From positions 1 to 64,000 of the forward strand of contig JBGSLW010000345.1 of NCBI GenBank assembly GCA_041740495.1: 64,000 nucleotides of DNA, written 5' to 3'. The notes below the pieces were generated by a model, which saw only the letters and a program-made list of their open reading frames with translations, did no database searches and had not been told where the DNA came from. Made by a program: the position numbers and the translations under genes. This document shows, piece after piece, positions 28,495-38,700 of the stretch (positions within the stretch are counted from its first letter, which is position 1; the number at the start of each line of letters is the position of its first letter). This stretch comes from JANMEB01 sp041740495. Its GTDB lineage: Bacteria > Planctomycetota > Planctomycetia > Pirellulales > Pirellulaceae.

Positions 28495-30591
28495 ATGGCA
28501 AAAACGAGTGTCGAGTCGATTCGCAACGTGGTGCTTTGTGGCCACGGCTCTTCCGGAAAAACCACGATGGCGGACAACTTCCTGGTCCTGTCCCAGGCGG
28601 CGGCCGGGCAGCCCAGCGTCGATGCCGGCACGAGTCTCTGCGATTTCGACCCGGAAGAAAAGAATCACAAGTACACGATCGAGGCCTCGGTGGTGCACTT
28701 CGACCACGACGGGAATCGATTCAACCTGATCGACTGCCCTGGCTATCCCGATTTCATCGGCCAGACGATCGGTGCGATGCACGCTGTCGAGACCGCCCTG
28801 ATCGTGATCAACGCTCAAGTGGGAATCCAAGTCAACACGCGGCGGGTCTTCGAGGAAGCGGGCAAGTTGGGCCTGGGGCGGATTCTGGTGATCAACCGGA
28901 TGGATGCGGACAACATCAACTTCCCCCACTTGATCGAAAGCCTCCAGCAGATGTGGGGCCCGCGCTGCGTCCTCCTCAATGTCCCCGTGGGGCAGGGGGC
29001 CGACTTCCGCGGCGTCGCCAGTACGCTGCAAGTTCCTGCCGATACCAGCGGAGCCTTGCTCAACCCGGCCGAGATCAGCGATCCGTTGATCGAGTCGATC
29101 ATCGAAGTCGATGAAGCGGTGATGGAGCGGTATTTCGAGGGTGAACGCCCCAACCCGGAGGAGCTTTCACGGTTGATCGTCCAGGCCGTCCGCGGAGGGA
29201 CGCTCGTCCCGATCGTCTGTTGTTCCGCCAAAACCCAGGTCGGATTGCGCGAAGTCTTGGACGCGGTGTCGATGTGCGGGCTCTCCCCCGCAGATTTGCC
29301 GCGGGCGGCGACGCACAACGACCAAGAGGTGCAAGTGACGCCCGCAACGGAGGGGCTCTGCGCCCGCGTCTTCAAGACGCGGATCGACCCGTTCGTGCAG
29401 AAACTCAGCTTCATTCGCGTCTATTCTGGATCGTTCAAACGCGACGATCAGGTCCACCTGGTGGGGGCCCGGAAAGCCGTCAAAATCTCCGCGCCGCTGC
29501 TGGTCCAAGGAGAAAAGGCCGAAGCGATCGACCACGCCGGGCCCGGCGAAATCGTGGCCGTCGCCAAGATGGAAGATCTGCATACGGGAACCGTACTGGG
29601 GGATTACCACCTGCCGGCGATGGTCTTCCCCACGCCGATGGTCGCCCTGGCGGTGACCCCCAAAAGCCGCAACGACGAAGCCAAACTCTCGGGCGCCTTG
29701 CACAAGATCGTCGAGGAAGATCCGACCTTCCACCTCGACCGGGATGCCCAGACCAAAGAGCTGGTGATGACCGGGATGAGCGAACTGCACTTGACGCTGG
29801 TCCGCGAAAAACTCCACCGCCGCGATAAGCTGGACGTCGACACGAAGCAGCCGCGAATCGCTTACCGCGAGACGATCCAAGGGGACGCCGAAGGGAGCTA
29901 TCGCCACAAAAAGCAGTCGGGGGGTCGCGGCCAATTCGGCGAAGTCCACATCCGAATGTTCCCCTTGCCGCGCAACACCGACATCGATGCATACGCGGTC
30001 AAGAGCCGATTCCCTTCGATGAAGGATAAACACTACGACGAAAAGTCCAACTTCCTTTGGATCGATTCGGTCGTGGGTGGATCGATCCCCGGCAACTTCA
30101 TGCCAGCCATCGCCAAGGGTTTCGCCGAACGGATCGGCGGCGGCGTCCTGGCCGGCTACCCCGTACAGGATCTGTGCGTCGAAGTTCACTTCGGGAAATA
30201 CCACGACGTCGACAGCAGCGAAGCGGCGTTCAAGACGGCGGCCCGCCAGGCTTTCAAACAAGTCTTCGAAAAGGCCCGCCCCGGCCTGCTGGAACCGATC
30301 GTCCGGATGAATATCACCGTCCCCGAGTCCCACGTCGGAGACGTGTATAGCGACATGTCCAGTCGCAGCGGCCGGGTCTCGGGGAGCGACCCCGCCGGTG
30401 GCGGCTTCACGCTGATCCATGCCGAAGTCCCCCTCCGCGAAGTCATCACCTACGCTCGCTCGCTCTCCAGCATGACCGGCGGCTTGGGAAGCTATTCGAT
30501 GGAGTTCAGTCACTACGACGTCATGCCGCCGAATATCCAGCAGGAAGTGATCGCCTCTGCGAACATCAAAGAAGAAGACGAAGAGGGGTAA
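28495..30591 (+). CDS. Elongation factor G paralogue (non-canonical translational GTPase)
   Basis: 698 residues from the ATG at 28495 (AAGGTGGG upstream). All five EF-G domains are present by length. The G1 motif is GHGSSGKTT, where canonical EF-G has GHIDAGKTT; G3 is DCPGYPDF instead of DTPGHVDF; G4 is NRMD. These changes are typical of the second EF-G-like group found in many bacteria, whose members are often fusidic-acid-insensitive or stress-related rather than the main translocase. The C-terminal domain is complete (FTLIHAEVPLREVITYARSL). The gene is not in the ribosomal operon at 60-64 kb, which fits a paralogue. Confidence 0.88.
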   Translation: MAKTSVESIRNVVLCGHGSSGKTTMADNFLVLSQAAAGQPSVDAGTSLCDFDPEEKNHKYTIEASVVHFDHDGNRFNLIDCPGYPDFIGQTIGAMHAVETALIVINAQVGIQVNTRRVFEEAGKLGLGRILVINRMDADNINFPHLIESLQQMWGPRCVLLNVPVGQGADFRGVASTLQVPADTSGALLNPAEISDPLIESIIEVDEAVMERYFEGERPNPEELSRLIVQAVRGGTLVPIVCCSAKTQVGLREVLDAVSMCGLSPADLPRAATHNDQEVQVTPATEGLCARVFKTRIDPFVQKLSFIRVYSGSFKRDDQVHLVGARKAVKISAPLLVQGEKAEAIDHAGPGEIVAVAKMEDLHTGTVLGDYHLPAMVFPTPMVALAVTPKSRNDEAKLSGALHKIVEEDPTFHLDRDAQTKELVMTGMSELHLTLVREKLHRRDKLDVDTKQPRIAYRETIQGDAEGSYRHKKQSGGRGQFGEVHIRMFPLPRNTDIDAYAVKSRFPSMKDKHYDEKSNFLWIDSVVGGSIPGNFMPAIAKGFAERIGGGVLAGYPVQDLCVEVHFGKYHDVDSSEAAFKTAARQAFKQVFEKARPGLLEPIVRMNITVPESHVGDVYSDMSSRSGRVSGSDPAGGGFTLIHAEVPLREVITYARSLSSMTGGLGSYSMEFSHYDVMPPNIQQEVIASANIKEEDEEG

Positions 30592-30748
30592 GCCCCAACG
30601 ATCCCGTGTCCCTCTTCTCCACATCGGGCGAAGCGCGCTCCGTTTGGTCGATTCCGCACACCGGGGAGTCGCTCGTTGGGCGATTTAACGAGAATTCGCC
30701 CAGTCTTGCTCCGCGCATCGATTGGCATTCCATTTGCAACTAATGGCG

Positions 30749-30842
30749 CTAGGCTTTGTCCCAAAACATCAGCCGCCTGGCGCGAGCCTGCGGATTCTTC
30801 GCGCATCCAACACCGGAAACCGCTGGCTCGCGCCAGGCGGTA
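30749..30842. repeat. Second copy of the MITE-like element, right end missing
   Basis: It starts CTAGGCTTTGTCCCAAAACA and continues ATCAGCCGCCTGGCGCGAGC as in the copy at 27617. The internal palindrome is intact (GGCTCGCGCCAGGCGG at the right side) but the TGTTTTGGGACA end is absent. It ends about 50 bases before the ATG of the c-type cytochrome-like gene. Confidence 0.65.
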
Positions 30843-30892
30843 GAACTCGTGAGATACCGAATCCTGAGTTTCGTTTTTTAAAAGGATAGACC

Positions 30893-31309
30893 ATGCTGAG
30901 AACCACATTTCTCGTCTTCGTCCTGTGGGGAAGCACTTGCTTTTCCTGGAGTCAAGAACCGGCTGCCAAGTCGCAGGAAATGGAGACTCCCAAGATCACC
31001 AAGGAAAAGCCAATCAGCTTCTGGATGGCAAAGAAGATGGACTATTCCAAAGGGATGCTCGAAGGGCTGACCGCGGGTGATTTCAAGTCGTTGGAGACCT
31101 ATGCCACCCAAATGCGGGCTCTGGGGCAGCTGGAAGGGTTCGTCCGTAGCGGCAGCCCCGAATACGCTGCGCAGATGCACATGTTCGACATGTCGAACAC
31201 TGACCTGATCGTCCAAGCGCGCAAGGGGAATATCGAAGGGGCAACGCTGGCGTTCAACCACCTCACCTCCAGTTGCGTCGCCTGCCACACGGAACTGCGC
31301 AAGAAGTAA
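30893..31309 (+). CDS. Secreted c-type cytochrome-like protein with one CXXCH at the C-terminus
   Basis: 138 residues from the ATG at 30893 (AAAGGA upstream). A signal peptide (LRTTFLVFVLWGSTCFSW) is followed by a helical domain and a single haem-binding motif CVACH close to the end (SSCVACHTELRKK). A C-terminal CXXCH in an all-helical protein of this size suggests the cytochrome c-prime (class II) fold. It should sit in the periplasm, carrying haem c. The partner is unknown; the convergent neighbour is a secreted FG-GAP protein whose stop is only 4 bases away. Confidence 0.78.
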   Translation: MLRTTFLVFVLWGSTCFSWSQEPAAKSQEMETPKITKEKPISFWMAKKMDYSKGMLEGLTAGDFKSLETYATQMRALGQLEGFVRSGSPEYAAQMHMFDMSNTDLIVQARKGNIEGATLAFNHLTSSCVACHTELRKK

Positions 31310-31313
31310 CCGG

Positions 31314-32639
31314 CTATTTCCGCTGGAACAACCAGACGTAGCCATGGCAAGTGGCGTACGCATTGATCATCCCCGGCGTTTCCGGTTGGACGAAGTACGC
31401 GTTTAGTTTTTCGCGCGCCGTATCGTAACGGGTTCGCGTATCGACGTAGGAATGGCTGGCTGTCATGTCGCGGTAGGCTTTGGTCCACTCCTGCGTCGCC
31501 TCGTTGGACATCGCGGCTTCGCCGGGGTACTTGGCCTCGAAGCGCGACCGCAAATCTTCCATGAACTTCCGCAAAGCCGCGGCTGCCTCTTCTCGTTGCG
31601 TTTGCGCTTCATCCATCGCCGCGCGTTCCGCATCGCTCAAATCAGGTCGGACCGTCAAATTGGTACAAAAGTCCCCCAACAGCAGATCGACCTTGCCATC
31701 CAAGTTGAAATCGGTGGCGAAGACTTGAGAACGAATCCCGGGGCACGGGGCCGATTCGGGCCACAGCCACTCGTCCTCGCCCACTCCTTGGTGCGGTGGA
31801 ATCAGGTTCTCGATCGCCGCGAACTTCGGCTCGCCCAGGCGACCGACATTCCGCAACCAGTAAACCCCGCCGTCCTCGCAGCCGGTCAGGATATCCCAGA
31901 GACCATCCCCGTCCCAATCGACGACGCCCGGTGTGGCATGCCCTTTAGGCAACTTGGCCGGCTTGTTGCCGCAAGCAACGATCAAGTTGTCCGTGGCGAA
32001 CTCTGGCGTGCCGCGCGTCCCTTCGTTCAGACGAATGCGGAACTCGCCCGAGTAAGTCCCCAATAACAAATCCAAATCCCCGTCGTGGTCCCAATCGACG
32101 ACGGCAATCCAACTGCCGAACGACTCGAACGGCTGCTGTTGATCCGGTTGGGTGAGAACGGGTTTGCCCGATTTGTCCAGAATCGTCTCGACCGCGGCGT
32201 ATTCGCCCCGACCTAACCCGCGGAACAAGTGAAACGTGCCCGGGTCGTAGCTGCCGCTGATCAGATCGATATTGCCGTCGTCGTCGAAGTCCACCAACTG
32301 GGGACTGGAGCCGATGCATCAGTAGATTCGGACTTCGGCGTCGACGCCCCCTGCCTGCAGCGGCATCCCCAGTTCGAACTGCGGCTCGGCGTCGCTCCCC
32401 TGATTGCGATAGAACTGAAATTTTCCGCTGAAGTCCCCGACCAACAGGTCCCGCAGTCCGTCGCCATCGACATCTTCGTAACAAGGTCCGGCATGCCCCC
32501 ATTGAGCGCCGCAGTCGATCGGAACGTCCGCGACCGTCAAGCGGACAGGAGGCTGGAAGATCTCGTTCTGCTGGCCGACCGCCGCAATCGTCCATCCCCC
32601 CCAGATCGCAGCGATCCATCCGAACAGCACGCGTTGCAT
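31314..32639 (-). CDS. Secreted FG-GAP/VCBS repeat protein interrupted by an in-frame TGA
   Basis: The frame from the ATG at 32639 has a signal peptide (RVLFGWIAAIWGGWTIAAV) and then FG-GAP repeats (DVDGDGLRDLLVGDFSG). It meets a TGA at 32319-32321 after VRIY. Translation then continues in the same frame with CIGSSPQLVDFDDDGNIDL and more repeats (DWDHDGDLDLLLGTYSG, DWDGDGLWDILTG, DFNLDGKVDLLLGDF) to a TAG at 31314. Counting through, the product is 441 residues. Both parts belong to one gene: the repeat phase is unbroken. Either this is a nonsense mutation (pseudogene), a read error, or the TGA is decoded. The calcium-binding DXDXDG loops suggest an extracellular propeller. Confidence 0.75.
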
Positions 32640-32854
32640 GACTTCCCCTGGTTTTGCTTCCGAACGATTACGGAGCCCGACATCCGTGCGACGTCGGGCG
32701 AATTCCGAATCTCTTATCCAGTTTATGTGCAAACGGGCCTCCCGTTCAATTGCACAGCTTCCCTTGGGGGCGGGGGGGCGGGGGGCGCCAGAAAAACTTC
32801 AGTAACAAAGTGACGGGGCCAGCGTCGATTGGTTGTCCTCAGAGGAGAACCTAT

Positions 32855-33787
32855 ATGTATCGCCCGCATTGGACGTATCAGCTCGGCGTTCTTGGCTTGA
32901 TTTTCGCGTCTGGGTGTGCCCAATCCTCGATGCCAGGGGCACCGGCCCCGGCACACGGAACCGCCCGAGGGCAAGGCATTTTCGCCGGAAAACTCGACTC
33001 GCTGGCCACCGCGGAGGTGAAGCCGGAAACTACCCAAACACCGCCTGCGCTCGACGCGACGGCCGAGTCTTCGTACACCCAGGACCCAGTCGCGCCGGTC
33101 GATCGCAAGATCATCTACACGGCGTATCTGTCGATCGAGGTCGAACGATTCGACGCCCTCCCGCAGGAGGTTAACCGGCTGGTTCAACAGTTCGACGGCT
33201 ATATTGCCCATACCGATGTTCAGCAAATGCAGGGGAGTCGTCGCGGTGGCCGCTGGACGATCCGTGTGCCGGTCAATCGCTACCGCGAATTTCTGGGCTC
33301 CGCCAGCGGGTTGGGCGTTCCGGAGTCCTTGCGAGAGGAAGCCAGTGATGTTTCGGAAAGGTTTGTCGACCTGGAGGCTCGTGTCGCCAGCAGCAAGCAA
33401 CTGGAAACACAGATCATGGAACTTCTGAAAAAGCAGACCGACAAGATCGACCAATTGTTGACGATCGAACGCGAACTGGCTCGTGTCCGTTTGGAGATCG
33501 AACAAATGGAGGGCCAATTGCGTCTGCTCAGCTACCAGGTTGCCATGTCGACCGTGCATTTGAACGCGATCGAGAAAGTGACATTCATGCCGGCCGAGCG
33601 TCCTGCGCTGGCTCGCCGCGCCTCGCTGGAATGGTCTGAAGCCGTCGGTCGCTTCGGCCGGTTTCTAGAGGACGTCGCCATCCGCCTGATCGCGAATACG
33701 TTTGTGATCTTGGCGTGGATCGTGTTCGGTCTGATCGCGTGGATCGTGTTCCGAGCCGTCCGCCGTCGATACCTGGCCCAGGCCTGA
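32855..33787 (+). CDS. DUF4349 membrane-anchored lipoprotein-like protein
   Basis: 310 residues from the ATG at 32855 (AGAGGAGAA upstream). The N-terminus has a signal peptide ending in ASGC, so it is probably a lipoprotein. A Pro/Thr-rich linker leads to the DUF4349 domain: YTAYLSIEVERFDALPQEV, WTIRVPVNRYREFL and EASDVSERFVDLEARV. A coiled coil follows (MELLKKQTDKIDQLLTIERE), and a membrane helix near the end (NTFVILAWIVFGLIAWIVF). It is a cell-envelope protein of unknown role. Confidence 0.85.
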   Translation: MYRPHWTYQLGVLGLIFASGCAQSSMPGAPAPAHGTARGQGIFAGKLDSLATAEVKPETTQTPPALDATAESSYTQDPVAPVDRKIIYTAYLSIEVERFDALPQEVNRLVQQFDGYIAHTDVQQMQGSRRGGRWTIRVPVNRYREFLGSASGLGVPESLREEASDVSERFVDLEARVASSKQLETQIMELLKKQTDKIDQLLTIERELARVRLEIEQMEGQLRLLSYQVAMSTVHLNAIEKVTFMPAERPALARRASLEWSEAVGRFGRFLEDVAIRLIANTFVILAWIVFGLIAWIVFRAVRRRYLAQA

Positions 33788-33909
33788 CGCCGCTCGTGCC
33801 GAATTGTTGTCCTTAACCGTCGGTTGTATCGGATCGCGCGGGGTGAAGAGAGCAATTGAGGACAATCGCTCTACTCTCAAATCCTCTACGCACTCCGCAA
33901 GCTCGCGAG

Positions 33910-35712
33910 CTACAACAATTCCTCCAAGCGATCGATCAGCAACGCGAATCGGCGCATCGCGGCGTCGACCGGTTGCGGAGTTTCCAAGTCGACCCCCGCG
34001 TCGCGCAGCAGGTCGAGCGGGAACTTGCTGCAGCCCGCCTGCAAGAATCCCAAGTAGTCGTCTAAAGCGGACGCTCCGCCCGCCAGCACCCGCTCGCTGA
34101 GTGCGATCGCGGCCGACAGCCCGGTGGCGTACTTGTATACGTAAAACGCTCGATAGAAGTGGGGGATTCGCAAGCACTCCAGCGACAGTTCCTCGTCCAA
34201 GGCGAATTCGGGGCCAAAGTAGTCCTCCAACAGTTGGCGATAGACTTGCCGGAAGGCCGCCAACGTCAGCGGCTCTCCCGCCTCCACCATCGCGTGCGTC
34301 GTCTTTTCAAACTCGGCGAACATGGTTTGCCGCACGATGGTCGCGCGGATGTCGTCGATCTGGTTGTTGATCAAATACGCCTGCATTTTCGGATCGCGAG
34401 TTCGCTCGAGCATATGCTTCGCCAGCAGTTGTTCGTTAAACGTACTCGCCACCTCGGCGACAAAAATCGTGTAGTGGTAGTACTCGTACGGTTGATGCTG
34501 GACGGAGAGGTGGGAGTGCATCGAGTGCCCCGCTTCGTGGGCCAATGTAAACACGTCGTTCAGCACCTCGGGCTTGTAGTTCATCAAGATGTACGGTTCC
34601 CCGTCGTAGGTGCCGTAGCTGAATGCACCGCTTTGCTTCCCTCGGTTGGGGTAGCGATCGCACCAACGCCCGGAGAGCCCGCGGCGGAGCACGTCGACGT
34701 AGTGCGACCCCAGCGGCGCCAGAGATTCCGTGACCAACTCGACCGCCTCATCCCACGTGTGCCGCTGTTGCATTTGGCTGAGAATCGGTACGTAGGTGTC
34801 GTAATGGTGGATCGACTTCAATCGCATCTTGCGGCGCCGCAGTTCATAGAACCGATAGAGCGTCGGGAGGTGACTGCGCACCGTGGCGATCAGGTTGTCG
34901 TAGACCGCGGGCGAGACCTGATCGGGATACAGCGCGGACTCCAGGCAACTGGGGTAGCCGCGGGCTCGGGCGTAGTAGACATCTTTTTGGATCGAGCCGT
35001 GGAGGATAGCGGCCAAGGTATTCCCGTGGCCTGTGAACTGCTCGTAAAACTGGTGAAAAGCCCGCTTCCGCACGTCCCGTTCGGGGGACTGGAGCAGCTG
35101 CGTGAACGTCGCCGGCGACAATTCGATCTGCCGCCCTTGGGCGTCCTGCACGTTGCCGAATCTCAGATCGGCGTCGTGCAGCTGACGAAACACGGTGTTG
35201 GCGGTTGCGGCCATATCCCCCTGCATCGCCAGCAGTCGCTCTTGCTCGGCCGGCAACGTGTAGGGGCGGAAGCGCAAAATCCGTTCGATCATCAGCCGGT
35301 ACAGCGCCACAGCGGGCTCGCGGAGAAATCGCTTCAACTTGGCCGCCGGAATCGCCAGGAGTTCGGGCTGGATAAAACTGGTCGCTTCGCTCAGTCGCGT
35401 GGATGCGGTTTGCCAGCGGCCCAGCATTCGCTGATAGTCTGCGTTGGCCTGATCTTCGGCGGCTCGCAGATAGGCGTAGTTTCCCAGGCGTTCGGCGATC
35501 CGCTCACTGGCGCCGGCGTATTTCAGACAGGCGGCAATTGTCGCGGCGCTAACGCCGAGTTTCCCTTGCCATTGCGCGTGCTTGCCGATCCGCCGCTCGA
35601 GTTTCTTCAGCTCGGACTCCCAGCCGGCATCGTCCGCAAAGAGTTTCGAAAGGTCCCACGTATCGCCGGCCGGAACAGCCGAACGCGGAGGGAGACGTAC
35701 CGTTTTGGTCAT
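33910..35712 (-). CDS. pepF: Oligoendopeptidase F (M3 family zinc peptidase)
   Basis: 600 residues, normal length for PepF. It hydrolyses short peptides in the cytoplasm. The zinc site is LAHEAGHSMHSHLS (HEXXH), with the second half of the active site further on (FNEQLLAKHML). N-terminal WDLSKLFADDAGWESELKKL and central KRAFHQFYEQF are typical. The stop is 35 bases before the giant LptC/OstA-like gene's 3' end side; both are on the minus strand, so pepF lies downstream of the LPS genes. Confidence 0.93.
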   Translation of the reverse strand: MTKTVRLPPRSAVPAGDTWDLSKLFADDAGWESELKKLERRIGKHAQWQGKLGVSAATIAACLKYAGASERIAERLGNYAYLRAAEDQANADYQRMLGRWQTASTRLSEATSFIQPELLAIPAAKLKRFLREPAVALYRLMIERILRFRPYTLPAEQERLLAMQGDMAATANTVFRQLHDADLRFGNVQDAQGRQIELSPATFTQLLQSPERDVRKRAFHQFYEQFTGHGNTLAAILHGSIQKDVYYARARGYPSCLESALYPDQVSPAVYDNLIATVRSHLPTLYRFYELRRRKMRLKSIHHYDTYVPILSQMQQRHTWDEAVELVTESLAPLGSHYVDVLRRGLSGRWCDRYPNRGKQSGAFSYGTYDGEPYILMNYKPEVLNDVFTLAHEAGHSMHSHLSVQHQPYEYYHYTIFVAEVASTFNEQLLAKHMLERTRDPKMQAYLINNQIDDIRATIVRQTMFAEFEKTTHAMVEAGEPLTLAAFRQVYRQLLEDYFGPEFALDEELSLECLRIPHFYRAFYVYKYATGLSAAIALSERVLAGGASALDDYLGFLQAGCSKFPLDLLRDAGVDLETPQPVDAAMRRFALLIDRLEELL

Positions 35713-35747
35713 AGGGCGGGTCCAGTGAACAGCGATCGGGGCGGCGG

Positions 35748-38700
35748 TTATTTTCGTTCGAATAGCGGTCCAGTGCTCAGTACGCCGTGGGTGATCCCCT
35801 CGGCCTCCGCGGCCTGGTCGCGCAGACGATACTTGATTTTAGCCGCGACCAGGGGGTTGCGCGGAGCGCCGGGAGCGGTTTGATATTCCAGCCGGGCCTG
35901 GTTGCGCGCATCCCCCTCCAGCACCAAGATCTCGCGGGCCTGGTCGAAACTGAGTCGTTGGGCCAGCGCCGAAAACAACTCTCCCTCCAACTGCAACTGC
36001 CCTTGTGCGATCATCTCCAGGTGCGGCTCGGCGGCGGTCGACCTTTGCCATTGCACGACGCGCAATTCGTCGGCCCGCAGCCGATACCGGCCGGTGGATA
36101 GCTGGGATACGTCCGCATCCAGGGATTCGTCCGTCCCCCCCACGCTCCCGTAGATCACCCGCACGTTGCCACGAAACGTCAAGTCGCTCCGTTCCAGATC
36201 TCCTTCGATTTCCCGATCGAATTTTATTTGTGTATTCCCCCAAGCGCTCGCGCCGGCGGCGGGACGATCGGAACTGGGGAGCGTCGATTGCAAGTTCTGC
36301 CCAAGTTGACTGGCGGGCATCCACGCCGTCAGCGCCCCAGGTCCGTTGCTGCGGACTCCGCCGGAGCGCACCTGGACCTGCAGCCACGGCACGTCGAAAC
36401 GCTGCAGCTGCTGTAAGGTCGCTTGCGAGTCGAAAACCTGGCGCTCCAGAATCGAACGGCGCGCCTCGGGATCGCCTCCCGCCGCGACCTGTGGAAAGAC
36501 GCGTTGGTCTGCGGAGATCTCGCGGGCCAACGTGATCGATTCGACCCGCGTCGCGGCCATCGTCGAACCGCCCGCCGAAGCCGACTCACCTGCGCCCGAG
36601 AAATCGAGCTGATCCTCCAGCGTCAGGTTCAACGCGGCGCACTCGACTCGCGTCCGCACCAGTCCGGATTCCGCCGGTTCGTCGATCGTCGCGACGACGC
36701 CGGACTCAAAGTAAACCTGGCGCCCATCGAAAACCATGCCCCCCTCCCAGGCGAGTGCCAACTGGCGAACGATCTCCGCAGGTGCTGCCGCGACGCCCGC
36801 ATCGACCGCGGCGGCGGGGAGCGGCGTTTCCTGCGATCGCGCTCCACCGCTGGCCAATGACGCCAATTCCCCGGCCAACGCTCCCTGTAGATTGCCGGCG
36901 CCATCGATCCAGAGTCGATTGGCCTTTTGATCGACCGTCACTTGTGCACCGGACATCGTCATCCCGGCGGCGGTGATGATCATGGGGCGATCGGGCGCCC
37001 CTTGCACGACGGCTCGCCGATGCTCTGCATCTTGTGGCACTACCTTCAACTGATTGCCTTCGATCTGCAGTTCGGCTTCTTGGTTCAGGGGATTCCGCTG
37101 TTGTAACAGGACATTGCCATCGATGGTGATTTCGTCAAATTGAACTGCGGCCGCGGAACCACCCAAGGCGCTGCTGGATTCGGTGGAGGACGTGGGCGCT
37201 CCGTCGACGGTTCGAGCGGCAAGGAGGGGCTTTGCCGCAAAGCGGATCGTAGCGACCTGGCCGCGAACCCACAGCGGCACTCCACCCGGTTTCGGCGGGT
37301 TGGCCAGCGGCAGGCTGGAATTGCTCAAGGCGGCGGGTGCGTTCGAGTCTTCTCGGGCGGGGCTTACCGACGTCGCAGCCCGAACCGCTTCTTGCGGTGT
37401 TGCGCCGACATAGTCCGAACGCGCCACCGCAGCCCGCAGCGATTGTGCTCCGGATCCGGCGTCCCCACCCACCCCTGCCTCGATCGGAGCCGGCCAGTAC
37501 GCCAACAACTGCTCGACGCGGACATCCAGACGATCGGCGGTCACGTGCACTTGCCCGGTCGCGATCAGCTTGACCAGGTCGACCGCCGCGGCCCCGGTCC
37601 CGGCTGGTTTGCCCTGCCGAAACCAAAGCTCGATTTGATCGGTTTCCAGGGCGATCGTCGGACCGAAGTTCGCCACGACCTTTCCCAGAACGGTCAGTTT
37701 GCGTTGCTCCCCCTGGACCTCGATCGACAAGCCCTGCTGCCAGGCGACCACCATCGGTGGCTGATCGGGATCGGAGGTTTGCACTAATCGCCCCGGACCG
37801 CGGATCGTTGTCGGCCCAATCGAGCCATCCTCCATCCGCCGATACTCGACGTCGCTCGCCATCAGCTCCAGGTTTTCCTGCCGCAACGGTTGCGGGACCG
37901 TATTCTCGATCCGTACGGTATCCCGAGCAAAGTCATAGGCCAGGCGTTCACCCAAGACAGTAACTCGGTGCGACGGGAAATTGATTTGCGCTGGTTGACC
38001 GACCACCGCCACCGATTGCACGCTCCAGCTTTTCGGCTGGGGAGCTCGCGGATCGCTCGGTTCCACGCCGGTGTCGTTTGCCTGGTCCGTGGAGTTCGAC
38101 AGCGCGCCGCCGCTGAACGCTATCTCCAACCGATCGGCTTTCATCCAATCGCGTGGATCGGCAAGTGAAATCATTTCCACCTGCTGATTCAGACTTGCCA
38201 GCCCGGATGTCACGTCGATCACCAGCGGCCCCGCTGCGGTGACGCGGTACAAAGTCGGCGGCGCCTTGGGAGTTGCAGTGGTCGATTCGACGGCAGGCGC
38301 CTGCGGACTCGACGGAGGGTTCCGGGCCGGCACTCCCCCCAACGCCAGCGGCGGAGACGAGGCGTCGGACGGGGTTGCCGCCGGCGCCTCGTCAACTTCC
38401 AATCGCATTTCCGCGATTTTCACGAGTTCGATTCGCGCCGCGCCGCGTACCGCTGCCATCGTTTTCTGTCCGGCCCGCAGAGGATCTCGCTCCAATGTCA
38501 CGATCAAATGCCGGCCGCGCCCGACGTTCGGCCCGAACTGGAATTCCACGTCTTGCAGTGTTTGGATTCGTTCGTTGGTGAGTTGGACCTCGCTCGTGAG
38601 GACTCGCCAATCATCTCGGCGGTCGGGCGCCGAGGCTTGGCGATAAATTTCCACCGGCCCAAAGAGCATCCCTCCCTCCAGCTGACCGGTCTTGGCGCTG

